Of a stretch of DNA of 64,000 nucleotides, positions 27,201 through 37,371 are shown piece by piece. Positions within the stretch are counted from its first letter, which is position 1. The number at the start of each line of letters is the position of its first letter. The translations under genes and the position numbers were made by a program. Source of the DNA: Vermamoeba vermiformis (Eukaryota > Tubulinea > Echinamoebida). Location of the stretch: the NCBI GenBank assembly GCA_045837725.1, contig JBEWZL010000124.1, positions 186,001-250,000 of the forward strand, written 5' to 3'. The notes below the pieces were generated by a model, which worked only from the letters and a program-made list of their open reading frames with translations, had not been told where the DNA came from and did no database searches.

Positions 27201-28024
27201 TTAATTGTTGCTGGACGCATTACTAGCGTTATCATATTTGTGTAACTTCGCTTGCAAATTCTTTTTGACAGTTTCCCACTCGCTGTCAATGACCGAGAAC
27301 CACGCCGTGTCACGATTTTTGCCCTTGACGAGCATGTGTTGTCTAAAGACTCCTTCAAATGAGAATCCAAGGCCTAATGCAGCATTATACGATTTTTTGT
27401 TATCGTTGTTGCACTTCCATTCAACTCTGTAATGTTCAGCAAGTGAGTTCACGGGTAAATAAAAAAATGTCGGATTTGACTTTCGAACGAACCTTCGATA
27501 TTTAAGAGTTTCAAACGCATATTTCATTAGCAGATAACTAGATTCAGTATTTGCATATGTTCTATGGAATCGAGGAGTGTACCAAATGCCTAAATTATTA
27601 ATTAAAAAAACGATCTGACCAAGATCTAGGCGCGTGCGACTTACCTCCAATCTCTACACGCTTATGCTCGTGTACAATATTCAAAAATGTAATTACACCG
27701 ATTTTTTGCTTCGAAGCGAGGTCATTAACGACGTAAATCCGTGTTGCAGAGTTGATCATGTACGGATCTTTCTCGTATTTATATCTCATCTCCTCTAAAC
27801 TCTAAAATAACGTTAAAAATAAATTATAAATTATTAAAATCAATAATATTTGTTACGTTAAAAGGTCCGTAAGGTAAATACTGCCAAATAGACTCTAATG
27901 TCTCGTCACCATGGCTGTTCTTGTACAACTCTTCAATATCTTCCGCGACATTGATAGGCGTGAGCTTAATTTTCTCGCCAACGAGTTCAACAAACGGAAA
28001 TTGTTCTGTGGTCGCCATCTGCAA
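27201..28024 (-). CDS. RimJ/RimL-type GNAT N-acetyltransferase
   Basis: Four exons starting at 28024 (MQMATTEQFPFVELVGEKI; an alternative Met is at 28018). Family motifs are visible in order: VGEKIKLTPINVAEDIEELY, SLEEMRYKYEKDPYM, KIGVITFLNI, RVEIGG.IWYTPRFHRTYAN, YAFETLKYRRVEWKCNNDN, KKSYNAALGLGFSFEGVFR and KNRDTAWFSVIDSEW. The WKCNNDNKKS..A...GF..EG.F.....KGKNRDT pattern is typical of bacterial and eukaryotic RimL-like acetyltransferases. These transfer acetyl from acetyl-CoA to an amine, usually a protein N-terminus. The substrate here is unknown. The start is 240 bp from the divergent secreted-protein gene. Confidence 0.88.
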
Positions 28025-28264
28025 GATTTTTCAAAAATGACGTTTTTTTTTTCTCTACTCATTACGAGTTATTTTAGTAAATTAATTTACCATGGGGTTT
28101 TAAATGCCATCCATAGATTTCCTACTGTGGTAAGCAAAGGCACGCTCAATACTGGAGCACATGCTCGAATTTATTACTTTAAAAAAGCCATAAATACGCT
28201 ATCTTTCAGCTTCAAATCATTAATTCAACAATTACGTACGTTAAACCACAACTAGCACTCCATA

Positions 28265-28597
28265 ATGAAATACATTGCCATCGCTGCCATTATTTTAGGC
28301 TGCATCTGCTACAATGCCTCTGCTGATTGCGACCAGTCTCTCTTTAACAACTGCTACGATCCGTACGCATCGTGCGCCGTGGCTGCTAACACTACCGCGG
28401 CGTCTTGTGCCTGCATCTCAACGTATGGCTCTTGCTTGGATAAGAACAACTGCTACGGGATCTCAGGCACTCGCGATCAATTCTTGACTGAATGCCAACA
28501 AAAGGGCTGTACTGCTCAACAATGCAGCAGCGGTATGGCGTATGGTATTAACGCCATTGTACTCTTGGCTAGCGTGTTGTTCGCTTTGTATCATTAA
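28265..28597 (+). CDS. Secreted Cys-rich protein, probably GPI-anchored
   Basis: An intronless 110-residue protein. A signal peptide covers residues 1-20 (MKYIAIAAIILGCICYNASA). The mature part has twelve cysteines in CX5-7C spacings (CDQSLFNNCYDPYASCAV, CACISTYGSCLDKNNC, CQQKGCTAQQC). It ends in a hydrophobic tail (AIVLLASVLFALYH) preceded by small residues, as expected for a GPI attachment signal. Similar short secreted proteins are frequent in amoebae, but I do not recognise the family. Confidence 0.78.
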   Translation: MKYIAIAAIILGCICYNASADCDQSLFNNCYDPYASCAVAANTTAASCACISTYGSCLDKNNCYGISGTRDQFLTECQQKGCTAQQCSSGMAYGINAIVLLASVLFALYH

Positions 28598-28889
28598 TTG
28601 ATAAAATTGTAAATTTCAATTTTACTTCTTTTGATTCTCGTTACATCTTTTATAGATAAAATGACAAGTAAGGGTAATATAATTCTCAATTGACTGTCTA
28701 ACATCAATTGGTATATTTTGTATACTGTTGTACATCATTTATTCTAGAATTCAAAATTTAATGCTAAAACTCAACGGATCCTGGTAGAACCGCCCTTTTT
28801 TGCCGTTGGAGCTTTAGAATAGCTATAATTCTATTTAATGAATTATATAGCTCTTAAAAATATTCGCAGACATTTGTTACATTTTTTTA

Positions 28890-31800
28890 TTATTTCGAAA
28901 CATCGTCTTCATTTAATTCAGCAGTAGGTTTTTGTGTGGTAAAATAAGACGATAAAGCCAAGTGATCAGAAGGCCATTGATAATGAGGCACTCCACCGAG
29001 TTGTTTGAGCAGATCCGGGCCAGGAAGTTCAACGACATGTGTTCGCGCCAGATCTTCCGTATAAAATATGTAATCCACCGTGCCTTTAAACACCTTGAAG
29101 TAACTCGTGAAATAAGGCTCTGACAATTCTTCAGTATTGTATTCTTCGTAAGCAGATCTGAACTTGAACGGATGTCGGATCACCATCTCATCACTACTAC
29201 TATTTTCTTCGCTACTACTACTATTAATACTACTTTGACTCTCGACACTATCACTCTCATCGCTGTCCAACAAATGAATTCTTTTTCTTGGCAGTCCTTC
29301 AATTTCTTGACTCGGTTTTCGTTTCAATCCAACGTTGACTTCTGATTGGTCAATTTTTACACCAGCATTTTGCTTGAGAATATTTCGTGCTGTTGCTCGT
29401 TCATCTAGCTCATCAGGCGTATAGAGACTAAGATCCAGACTTCCATTTCGAACAAACTGGTACAAGCCACTCGTCGGGGTGCTGTTGAAATCTAGCGAGA
29501 GATCGTTAGTGAGACTTGCCTTATTTGGAAATAAGTTGACGGACTTACCTCCGCACAAGATCGTGTTACGTAGACTAGGATTGAATTTTGCAAGTTGTAA
29601 CAAGACTTGCTTGATCTGCTTCATCTTAACATCGATGTACTTCATATAACAGACATTAATATGTATCATATATTAGGTTTTTCTATAAGAACTTACCTTC
29701 GGATTCCAATAAATGTGCGTTGTGGCAATGCAGATCTCTTCAGCCACGCTACTCGCGCGTGCCTTGGACTTCTCCTCACGGATCTGCCCTTTATAATTCT
29801 TGTTGCCATTGCTTGATGCCGCCGAGGACTGCTTCTTGATGCCATATAGAGTCCCGTAGAAGTTATTTTGATTGGTGTTTGTGTTGTTATTTACATGACT
29901 ATTCACATCCGTTGAACTTGACTCGCTGTCACTCAACGAAGATTCCTCGCTAGAAACGTTTGTATTTGTATTCGCAGCATCGATTGGCTGTAACATTGCA
30001 AATAACGCAATGCAGTCCTTCTTGTTCCGATCTGTTGCTAGTCCGCGACTGTAGCCTCGGAAGAATTCGTCCAATTTTTGCATGTCCGGATCGTTGTAAC
30101 TAAATTTGTTCAACTCTACTGACTCGGTCCTGACGACCTTAAACCTAAAACATAATTAGTATTTGTACTAAAAAGCATAGACAAGCTTGAACCAAGCGCA
30201 TCTGAGCTCGATCTACGTACTTTTGGTCTTGATAAAAAATTGCGCATCCATCAGTTCGACCTCGTGTTCGTTGCTTCCATAAGCCTTTGTAACCAACTAA
30301 AATACAAAAATTGTAAGCATAATAAGCCAAAAAAAGAGTGCTCTAGGCTGGGCTCGAACCAGCGACCCTGGCGTTATAAGCACCATGCTCTAACCAACTG
30401 AGCTACAAGGGCGAGTGATGCCAGCGCCTTAAACTAAGGCGTCTAGCGCCCAAAAAGGACGAACGCGGCTAAAGGCGATATCCGCCCTTCACCCAACACT
30501 TTGCCCAAAAAGACTAGTCTAGGACTTTTGTTCGGAAAATTGGTTGAGAAAAGCGAAGCTGTACAACTGGGCCAGATCTTCACGACGGAGAGACGTAAAG
30601 CGTGTTTGAACGCAATCTTCTCCTCCTTCGACGCCAAGTAAGGCAGCTTTCCTCCTACTGACCTTTTTTTCATAAGGATCGAAACAATCAGACAGAATGC
30701 TTTGGAGGCCGTGGCAGCGATGCTCAACTTGAAGACAGCCACTGGAGCCGATCTATTTTATATCACAAATATTTTTTTTTTTTCCCTTACATCAGTACTA
30801 TTCAAACTACTTTAACCATGAATTTTCGTCAAACTTTTTCGGCTAAAATGGGAAGCCCCACGTGACAACACTTACTTGACTTGAACCGTACATAGAAAAG
30901 TATCTTATTTTTTCACGTTATCAGATGAAAGCTTTACTATTCACTTATATTTTATCGTTGCTGCTGCTATTCGTGCAGGCTTCATTCATAATTGAAAGCA
31001 TCGGTTGCAACGCATCCACACCGTTTGTACAAGCCGATGTACGAGTATATAATGGCAATTGCTTTCCAGAAAAATTTGGTTGGAAATTAATTGAGTGCGG
31101 TGAAGATGAAGCAATCGAATCGATGTGCGATAATTCCCAATGCACTCAAGGCTGCCTACAAAAACAAGTATACCAGCTCAATAAATGCAAGGATAATGTC
31201 TACACGATGTGCACAAAAAGCTTTCCAAACATCACCAAATTAACTGGAAATCCTGGTCCCTACGTTGTCTCAAAAAGCTTTAACGAAGAGTACCATGCGG
31301 GTTGTGAAGCAAAGTACGCGGAAACGACGTACTACGACTTGACCGGCGTATGTCGCAAGTATCTACAAAGCAAGTCGTACTTTTTATCGTGCGATCCGAA
31401 CGACGCGCTAGAGTGGTTGTTCGAAAAGAACACTGTTTGTCAGGGAGCAGTTACTGAATTACTCACAACCCGATTTAGCTGCACTCCTACCTCGTTTGTA
31501 ACGTGCGAATATTATCCTTAATAAATACACGAACTTAAAAAAAAAAAGTTGGCTGAGATCGAATCCGCATCTGATGGTCGCGGCGACAAAACGATATTCT
31601 ACCAACTGAACCACAGGGGCACCCAAAAAAATTATTGCTGCTTAATCTGCTGAACACGAGCAAAAAAGTAATGAGGGCGACGTGATTCGAACACGCAACC
31701 ATCGGACCTGGAATCCGCCGCTCTACCGTTGGAGCTACGCCCCCTCAGTTGAACGCCCAGTAAGCGGCTCTAAGGAAGTCGTCAAAAAGAACAAAGCCCT

Positions 31801-32762
31801 GGGCTGACACGAAGCAGCTCGCGAGCCCGAACATTTTGACACGCCCAAAAAAAAATGTAGTTGAGTGTAAAATTACACCACGAACTTGTAGCAAGCGCAC
31901 GATATCCCAACGATTGAGAAGCAAAAAAGAAAAAAAAGAGGAATCCGACCTGCCGGAATCGAACCAGCGACCTAAGGATTGATGCTTCACTACAGTCCTC
32001 CGCTCTACCGACTGAGCTAAGGTCGGTTTGATGACCGCGGCCTTCGCTGGTCCGTCGGGGCGACAGGACGGAGGAGCACAACTCAGGAACACCCCGGCAG
32101 TCCCGGATAGTCCCAGTCCGGATCCCCAGGATTGCAAGAGCTTGGCGTGCGCACTAATTCTCTCCTGAACAGTTGCACAACTAGCCCCTCAATATGGATA
32201 CGGCTTGACAAGTAACCGTCAAGGTAAACTCACGACCTCAGTCGGTAGAGCATAGGCAACGTTGTGTATGGATAGCATTTGAAGTAACTTACGTGTTTCC
32301 AAATTGTTCTTGAACCAAGCGTAATCCTCGAGCTCTTGCATGCATATAATGTCGGGTGTCTTGTCTTGAATAGCGTTGAGAATGAGTTTCCTTCGATACG
32401 GCCATTTCAAAGCAGGGTACGGGCAGTATGGATAGAACGAATAATTGATGTACGAATCAGCAAGGACATTCCAAGTCATTAAGCTGAAGTTGGTGCCTTG
32501 ACACGATCGGGTCAGTACGTTCATTAAAAATTTAATTCGTTTACGTACCAACAGTCTGCATCGTTCCTTCATCGTGCATCATTTTATTATTTTTGCATTC
32601 CATAATTTTTAAAGGAAAGCAAATTTCTGACGTTTGTTGGTGTCGTTGCGCTGAGATCGAGATCGACCTTGTGGATCCATTATTTGACGATGATCGAACG
32701 TGTAAATATGTACAAGTTGATGATTTTCGACAATAGCCACGAGCGAAGTACTTGCAAATCAT
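28890..32762 (-). CDS. CCCH zinc finger + CCR4/Angel-type nuclease, with a 2-kb gene-bearing intron
   Basis: The protein starts at 32762 with a perfect CCCH finger, CKYFARGYCRKSSTCTYLH (C-x7-C-x5-C-x3-H). An EEP nuclease domain follows: SLMTWNVLADSYINYSF, PDIICMQELEDY, YKGLWKQRTRGRTDGCAIFY, CIATTHIYWNPK, LDFNSTPTSGLYQF, FKGTVDYIFYT and YQWPSDHLALSSYF. Catalytic Glu, Asn and Asp-His are present, though CGDFN reads SLDFN. Low-complexity Asn/Ser inserts split the domain. The intron from 30297 to 32292 (1,996 nt; other introns are about 50 nt) joins NNLET to LGYKGLW in phase 1 with a GTAAGT donor and TTTTAG acceptor. It carries tRNA genes and a secreted-protein gene. A CCCH finger on a CCR4-type nuclease suggests mRNA binding and deadenylation; this is inference. 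Confidence 0.85.
30340..30412 (-). tRNA. tRNA-Ile (anticodon UAU) inside the nuclease intron
   Basis: The cloverleaf has D-arm GCTC-AGTTGGTTA-GAGC, anticodon arm TGGTG-CTTATAA-CGCCA (anticodon TAT) and T-arm GCTGG-TTCGAGC-CCAGC. It lies in the sense orientation of its host gene. The acceptor halves GCCCTTG and CTAGAGC pair at only five of seven positions, with C-A and T-T mismatches at pairs 3 and 6. It may therefore be a decaying copy or depend on editing. Confidence 0.8.
30413..30924. other. Intronic stretch without a supported gene
   Basis: This is host-intron sequence between tRNA-Ile and the secreted-protein gene. It is less AT-rich than the other introns and contains dyads (GGCGC...GCGCC near 30425-30450). 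A 99-codon minus-strand frame (30443-30742) shows no domain. A structured RNA is possible, but I could not match one. Confidence 0.4.
30925..31521 (+). CDS. Secreted Cys-rich protein nested antisense in the nuclease intron
   Basis: An intronless 198-residue protein on the strand opposite its host gene. Residues 1-19 (MKALLFTYILSLLLLFVQA) form a signal peptide. The mature protein has sixteen or so cysteines (SMCDNSQCTQGCLQ, CKDNVYTMC, GCEAKYAETTYYDLTGVC), with no TM tail. It is probably exported or lumenal. I do not recognise the family. A complete, intronless gene within another gene's 2-kb intron suggests insertion, perhaps by retroposition; no poly(A) or target-site duplication was confirmed. 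Confidence 0.75.
   Translation: MKALLFTYILSLLLLFVQASFIIESIGCNASTPFVQADVRVYNGNCFPEKFGWKLIECGEDEAIESMCDNSQCTQGCLQKQVYQLNKCKDNVYTMCTKSFPNITKLTGNPGPYVVSKSFNEEYHAGCEAKYAETTYYDLTGVCRKYLQSKSYFLSCDPNDALEWLFEKNTVCQGAVTELLTTRFSCTPTSFVTCEYYP
31553..31625 (-). pseudogene. Degenerate tRNA-like element (Asp-like anticodon GUC)
   Basis: On the minus strand there is a D-arm-like GTTC-AGTTGGTA-GAAT, an anticodon-like loop TTGTCGC and a T-arm GCGGA-TTCGATC-TCAGC with one mismatch. The acceptor stem does not pair and the variable loop is too long. It looks like a decayed tRNA in the same intron cluster. Confidence 0.4.
31673..31744 (-). tRNA. tRNA-Trp (anticodon CCA) inside the nuclease intron
   Basis: A 72-nt cloverleaf: acceptor GGGGGCG/CGCCCTC, D-arm GCTC-CAACGGTA-GAGC, anticodon loop TTCCAGG (CCA) and T-arm GCGTG-TTCGAAT-CACGT. 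All stems pair except one anticodon-stem end. No intron. Sense orientation relative to the host gene. Confidence 0.92.
31945..32026 (-). tRNA. tRNA-Tyr (anticodon GUA) with a ~10-nt intron, inside the nuclease intron
   Basis: Acceptor CCGACCT/AGGTCGG pairs perfectly. The D-arm is GCTC-AGTCGGTA-GAGC and the anticodon stem GAGGA/TCCTT. Anticodon GTA is followed after position 37 by a 10-nt intron (TGAAGCATCA). The T-arm is GCTGG-TTCGATT-CCGGC. An intron at this position is the eukaryotic norm for tRNA-Tyr. Sense orientation relative to the host gene. Confidence 0.93.
32225..32255 (+). other. tRNA D-arm fragment
   Basis: CTCAGTCGGTAGAG is a perfect D-arm, preceded by GAC, as in the tRNA-Tyr 200 bp away. 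No anticodon or T-arm follows. Lying 40 bp from the host donor, it may be a remnant of a further tRNA copy. Confidence 0.35.
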
Positions 32763-33306
32763 CTGATTATGGTTAGCGAAAATGAATTATTGCAATTACT
32801 GAAATCCGCTGAACAACGCGACTAATTGGTGAAAATAAGCTTATTATTATTACAAAAAATATTTAGAAATTAATATAAGGCCAAACAAGTAAAGTAATGT
32901 CCGGATCTAAATTGGGTCCCAAAAAAATATTTCAACGTCAAGAAATGCCAAAACAATAATTGTCATCAAAATAATCCATTTATAATCACGATCAAATATG
33001 GTAGGATTTATATAATTGCCGCGAAGTCTTTAATTTGCACGATCTGATCCTGGTCTTCTGCCAACACTTACTGAAGCCTGCATGATTGCTGAACTGCACT
33101 TCTGAGATCGCTCGTATGTGTTATTGTTCTATTTACAAATAAATAATGTTAACCGAACAGAAATTTGGATCAATTTGAAAAATAGGATTGACTCGTGAGC
33201 TGGAACTAACCGTTTGGATTTTATTGTACAATTCCAAAGATTAAAAATACATTTGACTATCTAGCTAACTATATGAATACAAGTTATTTATATTTTCAGA
33301 TCGTTC
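32763..33306. other. Intergenic, nuclease 5' flank
   Basis: AT-rich sequence between the start of the CCCH/nuclease gene (32762, minus) and the stop of the SnoaL-like gene (33307, minus). It contains the nuclease promoter and the SnoaL-like 3' UTR. No gene is visible. Confidence 0.55.
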
Positions 33307-33972
33307 TTAAGGGCGAACGCATTGAGAAGGTTGGCAAGGAGCATCAGCGCAGGTGTGAGTAACGCGACGAGCGCAGCCTTCACGACCAGCGACGTAAGTG
33401 GGCCAGGGCAAGAGGGGGTTGGCGGATTCGTCGTAGTTCAAGACACCGTATTGTTGCAAGAAGCGGACTGAATCCGACAACCATTCAGTGAACTCGGTGA
33501 ATTGATCGCCAAAGAAGTTGGTCTTAGCAAACCAAATGTCGTTGACAACAGACTTGACACCAGCTTGAGTGACTTGTCTGTATTGGACCTTGACAGCAGC
33601 GTTTCTGGTGACCGGATCGATGGCCATGCCGTCGGCTTCAAAGAAGACGGTGACGTTGGCAGGGCGAGAAGTAGGAACGCAAGTGGCGTCCAAATCGGTC
33701 AAAGCGTTGGTGAGGCCGTGGTAAACTCTAGTGGGGTAAGCAAAAATGACATCGTCGTCGAAAACTTCAATCATTTTGTTTCTGTTGCAAGTAGTCCAGG
33801 CTTCAGCAAACTTGAAGATAGCTCGTTGAACGCGACCTTGGTAGCCAACATAGAGAGGACCATTGTAGGTGACGCCTTGGGGTAATTGGTTGAACCAACC
33901 GAAGGTTTCAGTCTCGGCGGTGGCAAGAGCCAAAACGCATCCGAAGACAGCAAGAAGAAGAAGCTTGTTCAT
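33307..33972 (-). CDS. Secreted SnoaL/NTF2-like protein, highly expressed type
   Basis: An intronless 221-residue protein. A signal peptide (MNKLLLLAVFGCVLALATAE) precedes a domain with the look of an NTF2/SnoaL cone: RAIFKFAEAWTTCNRNKMIE, VFDDDVIFAYPTRVYHGL, VTVFFEADGMAIDP and VVNDIWFAKTNFFGDQFTEF. A Cys-rich C-terminus follows (GCARRVTHTCADAPCQPSQC). Codon use is strongly biased, as in actin. The 5' flank has a TATA box and CAA-rich leader. A secreted small-ligand-binding or enzymatic role is likely, but the ligand is unknown. Confidence 0.72.
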   Translation of the reverse strand: MNKLLLLAVFGCVLALATAETETFGWFNQLPQGVTYNGPLYVGYQGRVQRAIFKFAEAWTTCNRNKMIEVFDDDVIFAYPTRVYHGLTNALTDLDATCVPTSRPANVTVFFEADGMAIDPVTRNAAVKVQYRQVTQAGVKSVVNDIWFAKTNFFGDQFTEFTEWLSDSVRFLQQYGVLNYDESANPLLPWPTYVAGREGCARRVTHTCADAPCQPSQCVRP

Positions 33973-34033
33973 TTGTGTTGTTGTGTTGTCGATTTTGAAT
34001 TGAATAATTGACAGCGAAAATTCGTTATTTATA
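33973..34033 (-). promoter_or_regulatory. TATA box and CAA-rich leader of the SnoaL-like gene
   Basis: On the minus strand TATAAATA lies at 34026-34033, about 54 bp before the ATG. The leader just before the ATG is ACAACACAACAACACAA. The same arrangement occurs at actin. Confidence 0.6.
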
Positions 34034-34455
34034 CTTTCTGGACCATAAAATTTATTAGCGATTCACATCAAAAAAGGTGTAATTATTATTTAATTGTATT
34101 CCACTTACTATATCAGGACTATGGCGAATTCGCAAAAGTCATAGATTACCTAATTACTACTGATGCGCGGTGCAAAAGCCACTCGTCTCCATGACAGCTC
34201 GGCTTGATTTTTTATTTGCGGCAGATCGTCGAAAAGTGTCACCAGATCCAACCTGTGTAAAACAAAAGGAGGTTATACTGCGCTAGTCTATACTCATACT
34301 CGATCGAGAATAGCGTTTTAGAACACTATCGGTCCGAATGAGTTAAAGTTAGTTGTGAAGTGCGTAACGGAAATCACCCGCATTCAATCTCCGTGCGTTG
34401 TACGCACGAGATCCCTCCAAGAACACCTCTCTTTGCTGTTTGGAACCTCGATTTA
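34034..34455. other. Intergenic between SnoaL-like promoter and MED17 3' end
   Basis: Upstream flank of the SnoaL-like gene and 3' flank of the MED17-like gene. Two inverted words (TGCGTTGTACGCAC near 34395) can form a small hairpin, possibly a 3' end signal. No gene is seen. Confidence 0.45.
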
Positions 34456-37092
34456 CTAAATTCTAGAGTCCACAAACGTATGTACAATGAACTTCAACAC
34501 TTTGTCGAGATGTGTTGCGCCCGGTAGTTCGCTGAGATCGAGCGAGATCATCGCTCCACCTTCGCTTGTTTCGAAGACATTGAAGCATATATCGCACTGC
34601 TGCACGCTATATAACACGTCGATAGTGCTATCGGGTAAATGGGGTTAGATCTCGGTATTCGGATTCAAAAAATTTGTTGTCTCGCAAGGTTGTCACAAGA
34701 AGATTTGATTTAAAATGTAAATAAATTGTGTGAGTTCGATATTCAAAGAAAATAATAGGATAAAAGACCTTATACGATAATAAAACGCTAAACTTACATG
34801 AAAGTGTTTGAGTACGGGAACACGACACGAGATGCCTTCTTTTTGACGAGATCTTTGCTGATCCAGTTGCAGACCTCGCTACAAATCTTATTCATAAACG
34901 CATCGCTCAATTTTTGCAGTACGTGGTTGCATAATTCTTCCGCTGTTTCAAAAATAGTGACTTCATCAATTCGAATTTCAGTGCCGTCCAACAGCACCTT
35001 CATCGAAAAACTTTATATGAATAGTTAGTATACCATATCTATATTCATATTAGATAGGTTATTAATGATATTCTTACTCGTTCAAATACTTGAGCTCGAA
35101 TTCGGAGATAAATTCCTGGTCGCTCTTTTTGTCCTCAGTCGTCCAATGCAAACGCAACGGCGTCAAATTATCGCACATTCTATGCACCCTCTCGTTGATC
35201 TGATAACGCAGCTTATAGTGCTTGACTAAGGTAAGCAACTGGTCGAGCATCGTGTCTTCTTTTTTCCTAGGGATCGAGATCCGTCAGTACACAAGTAACT
35301 AGATCGAGTTCATTTTGTAACGTACTTCTCATCTGTTCGCAAAAAGTCCTTAATAAATTTAGGCCTATGATCTTCTTTCTCTTTTTCCACGTGTTTGTTT
35401 CGTAGAAATTCTTGTAGCTTAATGTAGATCAGCGAGTATAACGTATCAGCTTGCAGTTTGCTAAGCGATATATCATTCGACTCCATATCGATACGCTCTT
35501 TCGGCTAAGCGTAATTATCGTAAGTTAAAATTGTGATCCAATTACACAAAATTTGCCGCTTAATTAACTTACTAATTGTGCGTGTTCAGGTGAATCAAAG
35601 ACAATAGTAAACGACTCTTCGTGTTCTGTAGTCTCGAGTTTGATTTCATTCTCGAATATTTGTAGCAATGACTTTTTACATTTTTGAGCGTCTCTCGAGA
35701 TCTGTTTTTAGGGTTAGTTTTGCACCGCTGGATCCGGACAAAAGATGTTACCTGTCTAAATAATTCATTAAACCATAGTGTCCGCTGCGCTTGTACAAGC
35801 AAATTATGGCACTCGTGGACTCCCCGTGCCTTTTCAATGGTCTCATCATCCACGCTATCTTCGCTCATGCTGTGATCTGCTTCACAACGTCATTAAGCAC
35901 ATAAGTCTTATAATAGTAATCTTACCATCGAGTTCATCAACGTTATCTATTGACGTGAAGTTAGACATCTCGACATAAGCCGAGGTTGAAGTCACAGCGA
36001 ATTGTTTCGTGACCAATGAACGCGGCAGCGTCAACTCGACATCACCTGTCTCCTCGTTGATTTCAAGCGGCAATTCTCGCGCTCGAACCGAAGAACCATC
36101 TACACGGGCGTTAGTAAAATATCGATATAGTGAAAGCACTGCGTACCATTGAAGTAAGTAAAATCGACTGAAAACTTGGGTTGGTAACGATTGACATTTT
36201 GAGGTGGAGCTGTAATCTTCCATTCTTTTCTTAGTTGCATTACTGAGTCAAAATAATTATTTTCTTTTTGTACGCTGATTCGTAATTCTTCAGCAGCTTG
36301 TGCGAGCTTGACTGCGCTCTTTTTGAGTTGCTGTAAGGCGTGGAAAATTTAGTACTAGGAATGCTTATTATAGGCACTTATACCTTTTGTTTGCTTCCTA
36401 ATTCATAGACCTTCTCGTTCATAATAACTTTAGGCATTTGCGGTGGTCTCATAATGCCAATCAAGCCCACGTGTTCACCCTTCAACAGCAGATCCAACAA
36501 AGCTACGAGTTGTTCCATTTCACCTCGTGCACGTCTAAAAATAAGATAAATATTCATGTATGGTTTCAATAAGGATTTTTTCGACGATTGAAAAAATTTA
36601 ACAGATCTGACTTACGTTATGCTGTCATTGACTTTTGACCAAACCCACTCATTTTGATTCTTATTTTTATTTTCCTCTTTTTCTTTCTTTTTCTTGCTCT
36701 TTTTAGAAAAATCTATCGTCCGAACAAGTTCCATAAACTGATCTTCATAAGTTTTCTCCCTAATCATTTAAAAAATTAAGATTATAATTTATATTAAATC
36801 AATAAATACTATATGGTTTGATATTGACAATATAACTGAATGTGTAAATAGCTCCAGGATTTTTTTCAATTATTTTGAAAGCAATTTTTTGACGGATGGC
36901 TTACTCTTCATAATTTTCTCCTCCATCGTCCCCATAAAATTCTACTTTTCGTTCGGGAAGTGTTTCAATTGCAATTTTTAATTTCTTAAATGGAGGCTCT
37001 TGAATCCCGTCCATCTGATCATGTCCATTAACACCATTCTTCGAGTCATGGTCATGATTGAGCACACCGTTGTGCTCTCGCTTTATACTCAT
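34456..37092 (-). CDS. MED17: Mediator complex head subunit 17-like protein
   Basis: About ten exons. From the N-terminus: an acidic/His-rich start (37092), a Lys-rich stretch (FSKKSKKKKEKEENKNKN), EQLVALLDLLLKGEHVGLI, and then LKKSAVKLAQAAEELRISVQ with VMQLRKEWKI. The last two match the MED17 segment in which a helix precedes an LR..W(K/R) motif. Later parts (VELTLPRSLVTKQF, CHNLLVQAQRTLWFNELFRQ, LDQLLTLVKHYKLRYQINER, HLDKVLKFIVHTFVDSRI) follow the order expected for the MED17 C-terminal half. MED17 is the architectural core of the Mediator head that contacts RNA polymerase II. The last intron joins in phase 2 to give TIDVLYSVQQCDICFNVF. The match is by pattern only. The gene is divergent from DNMT1 (279 bp). 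Confidence 0.68.
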
Positions 37093-37371
37093 CGAAATAA
37101 TTGCCTAATGTTGTTAGGGGTCCAGATCAAATGACAAAACTGAAATTTTACCAATTCATCATATTTACTTCACCGCACTACTTCTGATTCGTGTATATGA
37201 CAATTTTATCGTCCTTCACTCATGAGAAAATGATTTCTGAAGTCAAGATGAAGAGATAGCTGAGCTAGGATTTCCCGCCTGTTTCGGCTGCACCGTTGCA
37301 AAATATTCAAACATCGGACACGAACAATTTTATCATTTTTTTATTACACTACACCTCTTCAGGCTAGAATA

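Noticed and set aside
30443-30742. 99-codon minus-strand frame in the nuclease intron
   Set aside because: No recognisable domain, no homopolymer-free coding signal and no splice partners. It may overlap a structured RNA, but none could be matched.
30297-32292. Reading the two nuclease halves as separate genes split by an insertion
   Set aside because: Donor and acceptor are good, the phase matches, and the joined sequence reproduces the family motif without gap, so one gene with a long intron is simpler.
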